A stretch of 64,000 nucleotides of DNA, from positions 558,001 through 622,000 of the forward strand of contig NZ_CP060295.1 in assembly GCF_014302995.1 (NCBI RefSeq), read 5' to 3'. Every line of letters begins with the position of its first letter. Within the stretch, counting starts at the first letter, position 1. This DNA is from Variovorax sp. PAMC26660 (GTDB lineage Bacteria; Pseudomonadota; Gammaproteobacteria; Burkholderiales; Burkholderiaceae_C). Made by a program: the position numbers and the translations under genes. The notes under the pieces are model-generated. The model was not told the DNA's origin. It searched no databases and saw only the letters and a program-made list of their open reading frames with translations. This document shows, in pieces, positions 8,779-17,048 of the stretch.

Positions 8779-9857
8779 TTCACGGTTCCCTTCTGCCACG
8801 ACAGCACGCGGTCGCGCACCTTGAAGAGCAGCGTGATCAGGCCCGAGCACAGCACGGCCATGACGATCAGCGCGGCGTACATGTTCGAGTACGAGGCCCA
8901 GCCCTGCGCCCACGACAGGTAGAAGCCCAACCCGGCCTTCACGCCCATCATCTCTGCGGTAACGAGCACCGAGAAGGCCGCGCCCAGCCCCATGAACAGG
9001 CCGACGAACACCTGGGGCAAGGCCGCAGGAATCGCCACGCGCAGCACCAGGAAACGCTCGCTCGCGCCCATGGTGCGTGCCACGTCGTAGTAGTTGCGAT
9101 TGACAGTCGCCACGCCCGACCACGTGAGCACCGCCACCGGAAAGCCCGTGGCCAGCGCAATCAGGAACACGGCCGCCGCATAGCTGGACGGAAAGAAGAA
9201 GAACGCCAGCGGCAGCAGCGCCGAGGCCGGCACCGGGCCGACGAAGCGCAGCACCGGATGCACCCAGTAACCCGCGATGCGCGACCAGCCAATGGTCACG
9301 CCCGTCAGAAAGCCGGCGAGTGCGCCCAGCACGAAGCCGTGGGCGAGCAGCCGGGTCGAATGCAGCAGGCTTTCACCGAGGCGGCGCCAATCGTCGATGT
9401 AGGTCTCGACCAGGCTTTGCGGCGGCGCGAAGAAAGGCGTAGGCAGCAAGGCGAGCTTGGCGGTCGCGATCTCCCAGATGGCGAACAGCACGGGCAGCGC
9501 GATGAGCCACGGCCCGGCGGGCCGCAGTACGCGCGCAACGCGGCCGGCGCGCGCACCGAGCAGCGCGACGGCCAGCAGCAACGCGCCGACGACGATGGCG
9601 GCGATGCCGAACTCGTCGGTGTAGGCCCAGTCGCTGAAGCCGACGGCCTTGTTGGGCCAGTAGACCGTGAGCAGGCCCAAGGCGAACCATGCGACGGCGG
9701 CGGCGAAGCCGCTGCGCCACGCGGGCAAGGCCGTAGAGATGCGGTGCTGCAGCGTCGAAGCGGGGGCCTGTGCGCGTGCGGGCGCCGCAGCCCCCACCCT
9801 GGCCTTCCCCCGGAAGGGGAGGGAATCGAAGCCCAGCGCGGGGTCGGGCGTACTCAT
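8772..9857 (-). CDS. ABC transporter permease (SsuC/TauC-like) with extended N-terminus
   Basis: 361 residues, about 90 longer than usual SsuC proteins. The C-terminal two thirds is a BPD_transp_1 domain with the coupling-helix (EAA) loop near YYDVARTMGASERFLVLRVAIPAALPQVF. The N-terminus adds two extra hydrophobic segments (about 49-70 and 84-103). The first 25 residues (LPFRGKARVGAAAP) are encoded by a copy of the GC-rich intergenic repeat, so the repeat became part of the protein. The start ATG overlaps the stop of receptor 2 in ATGA, supporting translational coupling and this start. Confidence 0.88.
   Translation of the reverse strand: MSTPDPALGFDSLPFRGKARVGAAAPARAQAPASTLQHRISTALPAWRSGFAAAVAWFALGLLTVYWPNKAVGFSDWAYTDEFGIAAIVVGALLLAVALLGARAGRVARVLRPAGPWLIALPVLFAIWEIATAKLALLPTPFFAPPQSLVETYIDDWRRLGESLLHSTRLLAHGFVLGALAGFLTGVTIGWSRIAGYWVHPVLRFVGPVPASALLPLAFFFFPSSYAAAVFLIALATGFPVAVLTWSGVATVNRNYYDVARTMGASERFLVLRVAIPAALPQVFVGLFMGLGAAFSVLVTAEMMGVKAGLGFYLSWAQGWASYSNMYAALIVMAVLCSGLITLLFKVRDRVLSWQKGTVKW
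9790..9825 (+). repeat. GC-rich repeat copy inside the permease start
   Basis: The plus strand reads GCCCCCACCCTGGCC followed by TTCCCCCGGAAGGGGAGGGAA. This matches, with few differences, the two copies at 11700-11736 and 11777-11814. It can form a short hairpin CTTCCCCCGGAAGGGG. Here it lies within codons about 11-23 of the permease gene on the minus strand. Confidence 0.75.
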
Positions 9858-10855
9858 GCCAGCGGGTCGTAAGACACGTGCTCGGCGAAGCGCGCGGGGT
9901 CGGTCGTCTTCTTCAGCACGCCGACGCTGCGGAAATCGCGCGCATAGAACTCCACCTCGTCGCGCAGGTTCTTGCCCAGCGGATGGTGGTTGTGCGTGAG
10001 CGTGCCCAGCAGCGCGCGCAGGTCTTCAACCGGCACGTTGGGCGAGTACTTGGCGAAGAGCTTGGCCGATTCGTTCGGGTTCTCGGCCACGTAGTCCGAG
10101 GCCTGCGCAATGGAACGCACGAGCGAAGCCACCGTCGCCTTGTCCTTGCGCACAAGTTCGCCGCGCGCGCCAACGATGCAGCAGACTTTGTCCTTGTACT
10201 CGCCCGAGAGGTTGCTCGCGACTTCGACGAACACGCCCTTGTTGCGCTTCTCGATCAGGTAGACATTGGGGTCGCCGTCGGCAACGGCGTGGATCTCGCC
10301 CTTCTTCACCGCAATGTCGAGCAGGTCGGCCGGGTACTGGCGCCAGGTGACGTCGCGGTCGGCGTCGACGCCGTTCTTCGCGAGCAGGATCGAGAAGAAA
10401 TTCTTGCCCGGGCTCGCGATGTCCGACACGCCGATGATCTTGCCCTTGAGGCTGGCGATGTCGGTCACGCCCGCGCTCTTGGCACCCACCAGCCGCACGC
10501 AGCCGCCGTGCGAGCTGCCGACGATCTTCACGTCGAAGCCCGCTTCCAGCGGCTTGAGCCAGCGGTGGATCATGCCGACCGCCGCATCGGCCTTGGCCGT
10601 GGCCAGCGACTCCAGCAACTGGTCGGTCGAGCCGGTGTAGTTGATCAGGTCCACCTGCAGGCCGTTGCGCTCGAAGTACCCGCGCTCCTGCGCCACCACC
10701 ACGGGCGAGAGGCAGAAGGCCGCCGCGTTCCATGCAAAGGTGAGCTTGCGGGACTGCTGCGAGAAAGCCTGCGAGGCGATCAGGCCGCCCGAGGCGACCA
10801 CGGCGGCGGCGCCGCCAGCGCGCAGCACGCTGCGGCGGGTAAGGGATGCGTTCAT
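9854..10855 (-). CDS. ABC receptor 2 (NMT1/SsuA-like periplasmic binding protein)
   Basis: 333 residues from the ATG at 10855, which has CCGGAG six bases upstream. A twin-arginine-like TRRSVLR and an Ala-rich segment form the signal peptide. The mature part resembles NMT1-like nitrate/sulfonate/thiamine-precursor receptors: FAWNAAAFCLSPVVVAQERGYFERNGLQVDL, then GSTDQLLESLATAKADAAVGM. Two adjacent cysteines (KVCCIVGARG) are unusual. It directly precedes the permease with an ATGA overlap and is therefore the natural primary receptor of this transporter. Confidence 0.87.
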   Translation of the reverse strand: MNASLTRRSVLRAGGAAAVVASGGLIASQAFSQQSRKLTFAWNAAAFCLSPVVVAQERGYFERNGLQVDLINYTGSTDQLLESLATAKADAAVGMIHRWLKPLEAGFDVKIVGSSHGGCVRLVGAKSAGVTDIASLKGKIIGVSDIASPGKNFFSILLAKNGVDADRDVTWRQYPADLLDIAVKKGEIHAVADGDPNVYLIEKRNKGVFVEVASNLSGEYKDKVCCIVGARGELVRKDKATVASLVRSIAQASDYVAENPNESAKLFAKYSPNVPVEDLRALLGTLTHNHHPLGKNLRDEVEFYARDFRSVGVLKKTTDPARFAEHVSYDPLA

Positions 10856-10882
10856 CGACAACTCCGGACGTTTTTTTGGGGA

Positions 10883-11668
10883 TCAGAGCAGCAGCTCGGG
10901 CTCGGCTTCGACCAGGCCTTCGTACAGGCTGTCAAAGGAATGGATGGCCCCCTCCGGGCCGCCGATCTGGCTGTGTGTGTGGCGCGCGGTGGCCTCGTCG
11001 ATGGGCTGCGGCTTGCCGGCGGCCTCGGCCAGCAGTTGCGTGTGGCAGGCGTTGTCGAGCGCGATGTACCACCACGCGGCGGCCTCCACCGTCGGGCCCG
11101 CCGTCAGGATGCCGTGGTTCTTGAGGATCGCGCCCTTGCGGTCGCCCACCATGCCGGTGAAATCGTCGAACAGCGCCACGTCCTCATGGAACACGCAGCT
11201 GTCCTGCGTGATCGTGTCGAGCTTGCGGCCCAGGGTGGACCAGGCCTTGCCGTAGGTCGAATGCGTGTGGGCGGCGGCAACGATCTTCGGGTTGTGCTCG
11301 TGGATCGCGGCATGGATGGCGAAGGCGGCCTTGTTCAGCGGCCTGTCGCCGATGACGGTCTCGCCCTTTGCGTTGACGAGCAGCAGGTCGGACACCTTGA
11401 TGCGCGAGAAGTGGATGCCCAGCGGGTTGACCCAGAAGTGGTCGGTCAGCTCGGGGTCGCGCGCGGTGATGTGGCCGGCCAGGCCTTGTGCGAAGCCGAA
11501 GCGGGCGAACAGGCGGAAGGCGCCGGCCAGGCGCTCTTGCCGGTGACGGCGTTCGGCCTGCACGCTGGTGCGCGGGGGGGTGGGGTCGAACCAGTACTTC
11601 TGCTGGGGGTTCGGGTTGAGCTTCAGCGGCTGGGGGGCGTTGCGGTCGATGGAAAGAACGGCGCTCAT
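10883..11668 (-). CDS. Class II aldolase/adducin family protein
   Basis: 261 residues from the ATG at 11668 (GAGGA upstream). Zinc ligands of the family are visible: AAAHTHSTYGKAW (two His) and a third His in LKNHGIL; FGFAQGLAGHITARDP is the typical N-terminal loop. Family members are zinc aldolases, epimerases or decarboxylases acting on hydroxy-acids or sugar phosphates. It is read in the same direction as receptor 2, 27 bp upstream of it, and may process the carbon skeleton left after desulfonation. The reading frame upstream of this start consists of repeat sequence and is not counted. Confidence 0.85.
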   Translation of the reverse strand: MSAVLSIDRNAPQPLKLNPNPQQKYWFDPTPPRTSVQAERRHRQERLAGAFRLFARFGFAQGLAGHITARDPELTDHFWVNPLGIHFSRIKVSDLLLVNAKGETVIGDRPLNKAAFAIHAAIHEHNPKIVAAAHTHSTYGKAWSTLGRKLDTITQDSCVFHEDVALFDDFTGMVGDRKGAILKNHGILTAGPTVEAAAWWYIALDNACHTQLLAEAAGKPQPIDEATARHTHSQIGGPEGAIHSFDSLYEGLVEAEPELLL

Positions 11669-11699
11669 GGGGATTCCTCGTGTTCGGTTTCTTGGTTTT

Positions 11700-11814
11700 T
11701 CTCCTTCCCCCTCTGGGGGAAGGTTGGGATGGGGGCACGCGCGGCCTTCGAGGCTGCGCGGCATTGAATGCCGCTTGCCCCCACCCCTGCCCTCCCCCAG
11801 AGGGGGAGGGAGAA
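11700..11814. repeat. Pair of inverted GC-rich repeats between LLM and aldolase genes
   Basis: Two copies of the repeat face each other: 11700-11736 and 11777-11814, separated by 40 bp. Each arm has its own hairpin (CCCCCTCTGGGGG or CCCCCAGAGGGGG) and the two arms can also pair with each other over about 35 bases with a few mismatches. In translation such a copy gives PHPNLPPEGEGE. Placed between two co-oriented genes, it could act as a partial terminator or mRNA stabiliser. Confidence 0.75.
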
Positions 11815-11822
11815 AGACGGAA

Positions 11823-12932
11823 TCAGGCAGCCTTGCGAACGGAGGCAGCGCGCTGCGCGACCAACTCGCGCGTGCGCGGAATCAGCTCATGGCCATAGTC
11901 CGTCGCGTCTTCCAGCGGATCGAAGCCACGAATCAGGAAGGTGGTCACGCCAAGGTCGTAGTAGTCGAGCAGCGCATCAGCCACCTGCTCGGGCGTGCCG
12001 ACCAGCGCGGTGCTGTTCGAGCGACCGCCAATCTCCTGCGCCACCGCGGTCCACAGGCGCTTGTCCACACGCGGCCCCTTGTCGGCAGCGGCCAGCAGGC
12101 GCTTCGCGCCTTCGCTCTGCTGCGGCCCGCCGCGGTTGTAGCCCTGCACCACGCGCAGGCGTTTCGTCTCGGCCAGGATGTTCTCGGCGCGCGCCCATGC
12201 GTCCTCTTCGGTCTCGGCCAGGATCGGGCGGAACGACACCGAGAAGCGCACGCTGCGTCCGTGCTTGGCCGCCTCGGCGCGCACCCGCGTGGTCAGCTCG
12301 CGCGCCTGGTCGAGCGATTCGCCCCACAGCGCATACACGTCGGCGTACTTGCCGGCGACCGGAATCGCGGCTTCCGACGCGCCGCCGAAGTACACCGGCA
12401 CATGCGGCTTGCCGTTGCGCGTCTGCAGCGGCTTCACTTCGGAAAACGCGTTCTGGAAGCGGTAGTGCGCGCCTTCGTGATCGAAAGGCTTCTCGGCGGC
12501 CCACACCTTGTGCAGCACGTCGAGGTATTCGTCGGTGCGGGCATAGCGCTGGTCGTGGTCGAGCCAATCGCCGTCGCGCCGCTGCTCCTCGTCGGAGCCG
12601 CCCGAGATGTAGTGCACGCCGAGCCGGCCGCCGCTGAACTGGTCGAGCGAAGCGAACTGCCGCGCCGCCAGCGTGGGCGACACGAAACCCGGGCGGTGCG
12701 CGAGCATGAAGTGAATGCGCTCGGTGACCGAAGCCGCATAGGCCACTGTGAGCGTGGCGTCGGGGCCGGTCGAATGGTGTGGCACCAGCACGCGGTCGAA
12801 GCCGGCGTTCTCGTGCGCCTGCGCGAAGGCACGCACGTAGTCGCGGTCGATGGCCGGGCCTTTGGCGGCGTGGATCTCCGAGACCTTCTGGCCCTGGATC
12901 ATGCCGATGAATTCAACGTCGTTCTGGCTCAT
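11823..12932 (-). CDS. LLM-class flavin-dependent monooxygenase (alkanesulfonate monooxygenase-like)
   Basis: 369 residues of the bacterial-luciferase-like TIM barrel. Family-typical stretches are FDRVLVPHHSTGPDATLTVAYAA, IHFMLAHRPGFVSPTLAARQFASLDQFSGGRLGVHYISGG, and TALVGTPEQVADALLDYYDLGVTTFLIRGFDPLED near the C-terminus. SsuD-like enzymes use FMNH2 and O2 to split alkanesulfonates to aldehyde and sulfite in the cytoplasm. Context inside a sulfonate ABC operon supports this role. No NADPH:FMN reductase (ssuE) is in the window, so reduced flavin must come from elsewhere. The substrate may not be a simple alkanesulfonate. Confidence 0.87.
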   Translation of the reverse strand: MSQNDVEFIGMIQGQKVSEIHAAKGPAIDRDYVRAFAQAHENAGFDRVLVPHHSTGPDATLTVAYAASVTERIHFMLAHRPGFVSPTLAARQFASLDQFSGGRLGVHYISGGSDEEQRRDGDWLDHDQRYARTDEYLDVLHKVWAAEKPFDHEGAHYRFQNAFSEVKPLQTRNGKPHVPVYFGGASEAAIPVAGKYADVYALWGESLDQARELTTRVRAEAAKHGRSVRFSVSFRPILAETEEDAWARAENILAETKRLRVVQGYNRGGPQQSEGAKRLLAAADKGPRVDKRLWTAVAQEIGGRSNSTALVGTPEQVADALLDYYDLGVTTFLIRGFDPLEDATDYGHELIPRTRELVAQRAASVRKAA

Positions 12933-12980
12933 AGCGATGTCCTCTTTGTCAATTGGCGAAGGTGTGATGCGGGTTCATTG

Positions 12981-13075
12981 CGGGAACACCGCAGAACCGG
13001 CTTTGCCGGGCTGCAGGTGTTGCCCCCGGCGAGGGGGTTGGAGAAGCGACACGAAGTGCGCGAAGCCTGGGGGTG
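12981..13075 (-). repeat. 90-bp intergenic repeat, copy A
   Basis: Read on the minus strand this segment begins CCCCCAGGCT and ends near CGGTGTTCC. It aligns with 19052-19142 (copy B) with about 11 mismatches and one indel over 91 positions. It contains the small hairpins CCCCCGGCGAGGGGG and CCGGCTTTGCCGG. It occupies most of the gap between receptor 3 and the LLM gene. Confidence 0.8.
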
Positions 13076-13082
13076 GACATGT

Positions 13083-14069
13083 CTACAGCACGCTCTCGAA
13101 GCTGCGGTCCCACAGGGGCTTCACGTCGGCGGGGCCGTCGAGCACGCCGATCTTCAGGAAGGTGTCGGCCACGTCCTGGTGGCTGCGCACCACGGCATCG
13201 CTCACGGGGCCCAGGCTGTAGTCGCCGCTGCGGCCGTTGAACAGCTCGACGATGTCGCCGACGGGCACGCGCGTCTCGGCCGCCTGCGCACGCGCATAGG
13301 CCAGGAAGTTGCCGTTGATCCACGCGAAGGAACGCTGCAGGCGCTGCAGCAGGTCGCTCAATGCCGCGCGGCGCAGCGCGTCGTCGAGCGCGCGCGGGTT
13401 GGCATAGATCGGGAAGTTGCCCGAGAGATAGCCAACACCCGTCTTGATGATTCGTGCGCCGTACTGAGTGCGCGCGATCTGGCCGTTGTAGCCATAGATG
13501 GCCCAGGCATCGAGATCGCCACGCGCGAAGGCCGAGAGGCCATCGGAAGGCGTCAGGCTCACGGCCTGGATGTCGTTGAACGAAAGCCCTGCCTCGGCCA
13601 GCTGCTTGGCCAGGTAGTAGTGCGAGGTGGTGGCGCGCACATAGCCCACGCGCTTGCCCTTGAAGTCGGCAATGCTGCGGATCGGCGAATCCTTGCGCGC
13701 CAGCGTGGCCTGGTTGTTCAGGTCTTCATGCGTCACGGCCACGAGCCGCACGCTGGACTTCTGGCGCGCCGCGAACACCGGCGGAATCTCGCTGCCCGAG
13801 CCCAGGTCGAGCGCGTCGCCATTGATGGCCTCGATGTGCAGCACGCCGTTGTTCAGTTCGCGCCAGTCGATCTTGTAGGGCGTGTTCGCCTGCCCCGAGG
13901 CCTGGAGCAGCGGCCGCCAGAGCCCCTTGTAGGTGCCCACGCGCAGCGTCACACCCGACAGGTCGCGCGATGGCGTGGCCGCACCGGCCCACCCTGCGGT
14001 CGCTGCGGCGCCCCATGCCGCGGCGGCTTGCAGCAGGCTGCGTCGGTCGAGGGAGAAATCCGGTTTCAT
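13083..14069 (-). CDS. Sulfonate-type ABC receptor 3 (SsuA-like)
   Basis: 328 residues. Twin-arginine-like DRRSLLQ, then an Ala-rich signal segment ending near WAGAATPS. The mature protein starts LRVGTYKGLWRPLLQASG and has NGDALDLGSGSEIPPVFAA and DFKGKRVGYVRATTSHYYLAKQLAEAGL, typical of aliphatic-sulfonate receptors. It is the first gene of the minus-strand arm, facing the SfnB-like gene across a 143-bp divergent promoter region. It has no permease of its own nearby. Confidence 0.87.
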   Translation of the reverse strand: MKPDFSLDRRSLLQAAAAWGAAATAGWAGAATPSRDLSGVTLRVGTYKGLWRPLLQASGQANTPYKIDWRELNNGVLHIEAINGDALDLGSGSEIPPVFAARQKSSVRLVAVTHEDLNNQATLARKDSPIRSIADFKGKRVGYVRATTSHYYLAKQLAEAGLSFNDIQAVSLTPSDGLSAFARGDLDAWAIYGYNGQIARTQYGARIIKTGVGYLSGNFPIYANPRALDDALRRAALSDLLQRLQRSFAWINGNFLAYARAQAAETRVPVGDIVELFNGRSGDYSLGPVSDAVVRSHQDVADTFLKIGVLDGPADVKPLWDRSFESVL

Positions 14070-14142
14070 GCGTTGAGTTCTTTCTTCTTCCTGCTTCGGG
14101 AGTCACGAGACCGTAACGAGAGGGCCGCCGAAAGCGAACGCA

Positions 14143-14179
14143 GAAAAACGAGTTTGGATATGCGGGATGCATCGTTTTC
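14143..14179. promoter_or_regulatory. Inverted repeat in the divergent promoter region of the organosulfur island
   Basis: AAAACGA (14145-14151) and TCGTTTT (14172-14178) form a 7-bp inverted repeat with 20 bp between, and one flanking base pair extends it imperfectly. It sits in the 143-bp gap between divergent receptor 3 and the SfnB-like gene, where both arms of the island must start, so it is a candidate operator. The cognate regulator is not known. Confidence 0.35.
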
Positions 14180-14212
14180 CAGGCTCCGGCAGCCCGTTAC
14201 CGTGCGGGGACC

Positions 14213-15448
14213 ATGAGTGCACTCCCCTTGCGCCGCGCGCCGGCCACGACTGAAGAACAACATCTGCCCGCCACCGTCGACGATTCGGTGCTGGCGCACC
14301 TGTCGGCGCAATTCACCGCCACCGCGGCCGACCATGACCGCAGCGGCGCTTTTCCCCGCGAGAACTTCGCGGCGCTGCAGGCGCACGGACTCATCGGCCT
14401 GGTGGCGCCGGCCACGCATGGCGGCGGTGGCGCCACGCTCGCGACGGCCAGACGCGTGATCGCCGCCGTGGCGCGCGGCGAGCCGGCCACGGCGCTGATC
14501 CTCACCATGACCTATCTGCAGCACCACGCACTGACGCGCAACGACAGCCGCTGGCCGCCGCACCTGCGCGAGCGGGTGACGCGCGACGCGGTGGAGCGCG
14601 GTGCGCTCATCAACTCGCTGCGCGTGGAGCCAGCGCTCGGCTCACCCGCCAGGGGCGGCCTGCCCGGCACCGTCGCCCGACGCGAGAGCAACGGCTGGAA
14701 GATCGACGGCCACAAGCTCTACACCACCGGCATCGAAGGCCTGGCATGGCTCGCCGTGTGGGCCCGCACCGACGAAGCCTCGCCCCGTACCGGCGTGTTC
14801 CTGGTGCCGCGCCATGCGCCCGGCGTGCGCGTGATCGCGAGCTGGGACCACCTGGGCCTGCGCGCTTCGGGCAGCCATGAAGTGATGTTCGAGAACGTGA
14901 CCATCGACCTCGACCATGCCGTCGACCTGCGCGCGCCGGCCGACTGGGCGCCCGATGCCGGCAGCCAGACCGACATCGACGCCCACGCCACGCAGCAGGC
15001 CTGGATGGTGGTGCTGCTCGGCAGCCTCTACGACGCGGTGGCCCGCGCCGCACGCGACTGGCTGGTCGGCTTCCTGAACAGTCGCGCGCCCGGCAGCCTG
15101 GGCGCGCCGCTCGCGAGCCTGCCGCGCGTGCAGGAGCACGTGGGCGAGATCGAGGCGCTGCTGCGCACCAACCGCGTGCTGCTCGACGATGCGGCCAGCA
15201 CCGTCGACCACGGCCACGCACAACCAGCCGCCGACAGCGGACTGCTGAAGTACAGCGTGACGGGCAACGCCATCCGCGTGGTCGAACTCGCCCTGCAACT
15301 GAGCGGCAACCACGGCCTGACGCGGCAGAACCCGCTGGAGCGCCACTACCGCGACGTGCTGTGCAGCCGCATCCACACGCCGCAGAACGATGCGGTCCTG
15401 ATCGCAGCGGGCAAGCGCGCGCTGCTGGCTGCGGGAGCTGCCGCATGA
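14213..15448 (+). CDS. Acyl-CoA dehydrogenase-fold flavoprotein (SfnB/DszC-like)
   Basis: 411 residues with the acyl-CoA dehydrogenase order: N-terminal helical domain (about 20-125), central beta domain with WKIDGHKLYTTGIEGLAWLAVWART (about 163-187), and C-terminal helical domain with LQLSGNHGLTRQNPLERHYRDVL. Members such as SfnB or DszC oxidise sulfur compounds or are linked to sulfur-starvation growth with FMNH2. The C-terminal residues match the monooxygenase-like subgroup rather than fatty-acid oxidation. It leads the plus-strand arm and overlaps receptor 4 by ATGA. Confidence 0.83.
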   Translation: MSALPLRRAPATTEEQHLPATVDDSVLAHLSAQFTATAADHDRSGAFPRENFAALQAHGLIGLVAPATHGGGGATLATARRVIAAVARGEPATALILTMTYLQHHALTRNDSRWPPHLRERVTRDAVERGALINSLRVEPALGSPARGGLPGTVARRESNGWKIDGHKLYTTGIEGLAWLAVWARTDEASPRTGVFLVPRHAPGVRVIASWDHLGLRASGSHEVMFENVTIDLDHAVDLRAPADWAPDAGSQTDIDAHATQQAWMVVLLGSLYDAVARAARDWLVGFLNSRAPGSLGAPLASLPRVQEHVGEIEALLRTNRVLLDDAASTVDHGHAQPAADSGLLKYSVTGNAIRVVELALQLSGNHGLTRQNPLERHYRDVLCSRIHTPQNDAVLIAAGKRALLAAGAAA

Positions 15449-16434
15449 CCGACCTGCTGTTCTCCAAAGCCTCTCGCCGAAGCTGGCTGAAGCAAGGCGC
15501 CGCGCTGTCGCTGGCCGCCGCCGGCTCGTTGCGCGCCTTCGCACAACCACAGATCACGCAGACCACGCTGATCCTCGGCGACCAGGCGGGCGGCCTGCGC
15601 TCGCTGTTCGAAGCCTCGAAGACGCTGGACGGCGCGCCCTTCTCCTACCGCTGGGCCAACTTCCAGGGCGCGGCGCCACTGTTCGAGGCACAGCGCAGCG
15701 CGGCGGTCGACACCGCCATGGCCGGTGACCTGCCGGTGCTGGCCGCGGCCGTCGGCAAGACACCACTCAAGATCGTGGCCACGCGCGTCGGCAAAGCCGA
15801 TTCGCTGGGCATCGTGGTGCAGCCCGACTCACCACTGCGCAGCGTGGCCGAGCTGCGCGGCAAGACGGTGATCGTCTCGTCCGCGCGCGGCAGCATCTCG
15901 CAATACCAGCTCTACGGCGCGCTCGAAGAAGCCGGCGTGCGGCGCGACGAAGTGACGGTGAAGTTCGTGCTGCCGACCGATGCAGCGGCAGCATTTGCCT
16001 CGAAGCAGATCGACGCCTGGGCCATCTTCGATCCGTACTACGCGATCGCGCTGCAGCAAGGCGGCCGCATCCTGCGCGACGGGCGCGGCATCAACACCGC
16101 GCTGGGCTTCATCACGGCGAGCGAGCATTCGCTGGCCGATCCGGCCAAGCGCGCAGCCATCGTGCAGTTTCTCGACCGGCTGTGCCGCGCGGGCGACTGG
16201 GCGCTGGCCAATCCCGAGGCCTACGCGCAGGCCTACGGCCAGCTCACGCGGCTGCCGATCGAGTCGTCGCGCATCATCACCGCGCGCGCCTCGGTGGCGG
16301 GCCGGCCAGTGAGTGAAGCGGACATCGTCGCGCTGCAGGCCGTGGCCGATCGCTCCGCACGCGACGGCATCCTGCCGGTGCGAATCGACGTGCGCGCGAT
16401 CACCGACACGCAGCTCTGGAAACGCGCGGCGTGA
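15445..16434 (+). CDS. Sulfonate-type ABC receptor 4 (SsuA-like)
   Basis: 329 residues from the ATG at 15445, which overlaps the preceding stop (ATGA). Signal with twin-arginine-like SRRSWLK and a hydrophobic run ending SLRAFAQPQ. The mature part has ILGDQAGGLRSLFEASKTL, MAGDLPVLAAAVGKTPLKIV and ELRGKTVIVSSARGSISQYQLYGAL, most like receptor 1. It is co-translated with the SfnB-like enzyme upstream and the thiol dioxygenase downstream, so its ligand is probably the substrate of those enzymes. Confidence 0.87.
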   Translation: MTDLLFSKASRRSWLKQGAALSLAAAGSLRAFAQPQITQTTLILGDQAGGLRSLFEASKTLDGAPFSYRWANFQGAAPLFEAQRSAAVDTAMAGDLPVLAAAVGKTPLKIVATRVGKADSLGIVVQPDSPLRSVAELRGKTVIVSSARGSISQYQLYGALEEAGVRRDEVTVKFVLPTDAAAAFASKQIDAWAIFDPYYAIALQQGGRILRDGRGINTALGFITASEHSLADPAKRAAIVQFLDRLCRAGDWALANPEAYAQAYGQLTRLPIESSRIITARASVAGRPVSEADIVALQAVADRSARDGILPVRIDVRAITDTQLWKRAA

Positions 16435-17048
16435 CCGCGCCGTCTTCGATCGCGCCGCTGCGCGAATTCGTCGGCGCCTTCGGCCGGCTGCTCGACAGCG
16501 CGCCTGAAGAATCTCGCGTCCTCGCTGAAGGCGACACGCTGCTGCGCACGCTGGTCGCGCGCGACGACTGGCTGCCCGATGCCTTTGCCCAGCCCGACCC
16601 GGCGCGCTACCAGCAGTTCCTGCTGCACGCGGACAGCACCGAGCGTTTTTCGGTCGTCAGCTTTGTCTGGGGGCCGGGGCAGGCCACGCCGGTGCACGAC
16701 CACACGGTGTGGGGGCTGATCGGCATGCTGCGCGGCGCGGAATACAGCCAGGGCTATGTCTTCGGCAGCGACGGCATTGCACAGCCTCATGGCGAAGCGG
16801 TGCGGCTGGACGCAGGCGATGTGGAAGCCGTGTCGCCCACCGTCGGCGACCTGCACCGCGTGCACAACGCGCACGCGGACCGCGTATCGATCAGCATCCA
16901 TGTCTACGGCGCGAATATCGGCGCCGTGCGGCGGCATACTTACCCGACGGAGGGTGGCCGCAAGCCCTTTGTCTCCGGATACTCCAACACGCTGCTCCCC
17001 AACCTGTGGGATCGCTCCGCCGAACTCAGATCGACAACGCCTGAATGA
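16431..17048 (+). CDS. Cupin thiol dioxygenase, Gln-type (cysteine dioxygenase homologue)
   Basis: 205 residues, GTG start in a GTGA overlap with receptor 4. The Fe-binding His are visible: H89 and H91 in TPVHDHTVWG, and H142 in DLHRVHN; a catalytic-Tyr candidate is Y159 in SIHVYG. The residue matching the substrate-carboxylate Arg of mammalian cysteine dioxygenase (Tyr-Thr-Arg) is Gln62 (Tyr60-Gln-Gln), and the crosslink Cys is Gly95. Gln-type bacterial homologues prefer 3-mercaptopropionate or related thiols rather than cysteine. The enzyme would convert a thiol and O2 to a sulfinate. It belongs to the same operon as the rhodanese. Confidence 0.88.
   Translation: MTAPSSIAPLREFVGAFGRLLDSAPEESRVLAEGDTLLRTLVARDDWLPDAFAQPDPARYQQFLLHADSTERFSVVSFVWGPGQATPVHDHTVWGLIGMLRGAEYSQGYVFGSDGIAQPHGEAVRLDAGDVEAVSPTVGDLHRVHNAHADRVSISIHVYGANIGAVRRHTYPTEGGRKPFVSGYSNTLLPNLWDRSAELRSTTPE

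Noticed and set aside
11568..14216. 882-codon plus-strand open frame
   Set aside because: It runs antisense to the LLM and receptor 3 genes; those have clear family motifs, the frame has none.
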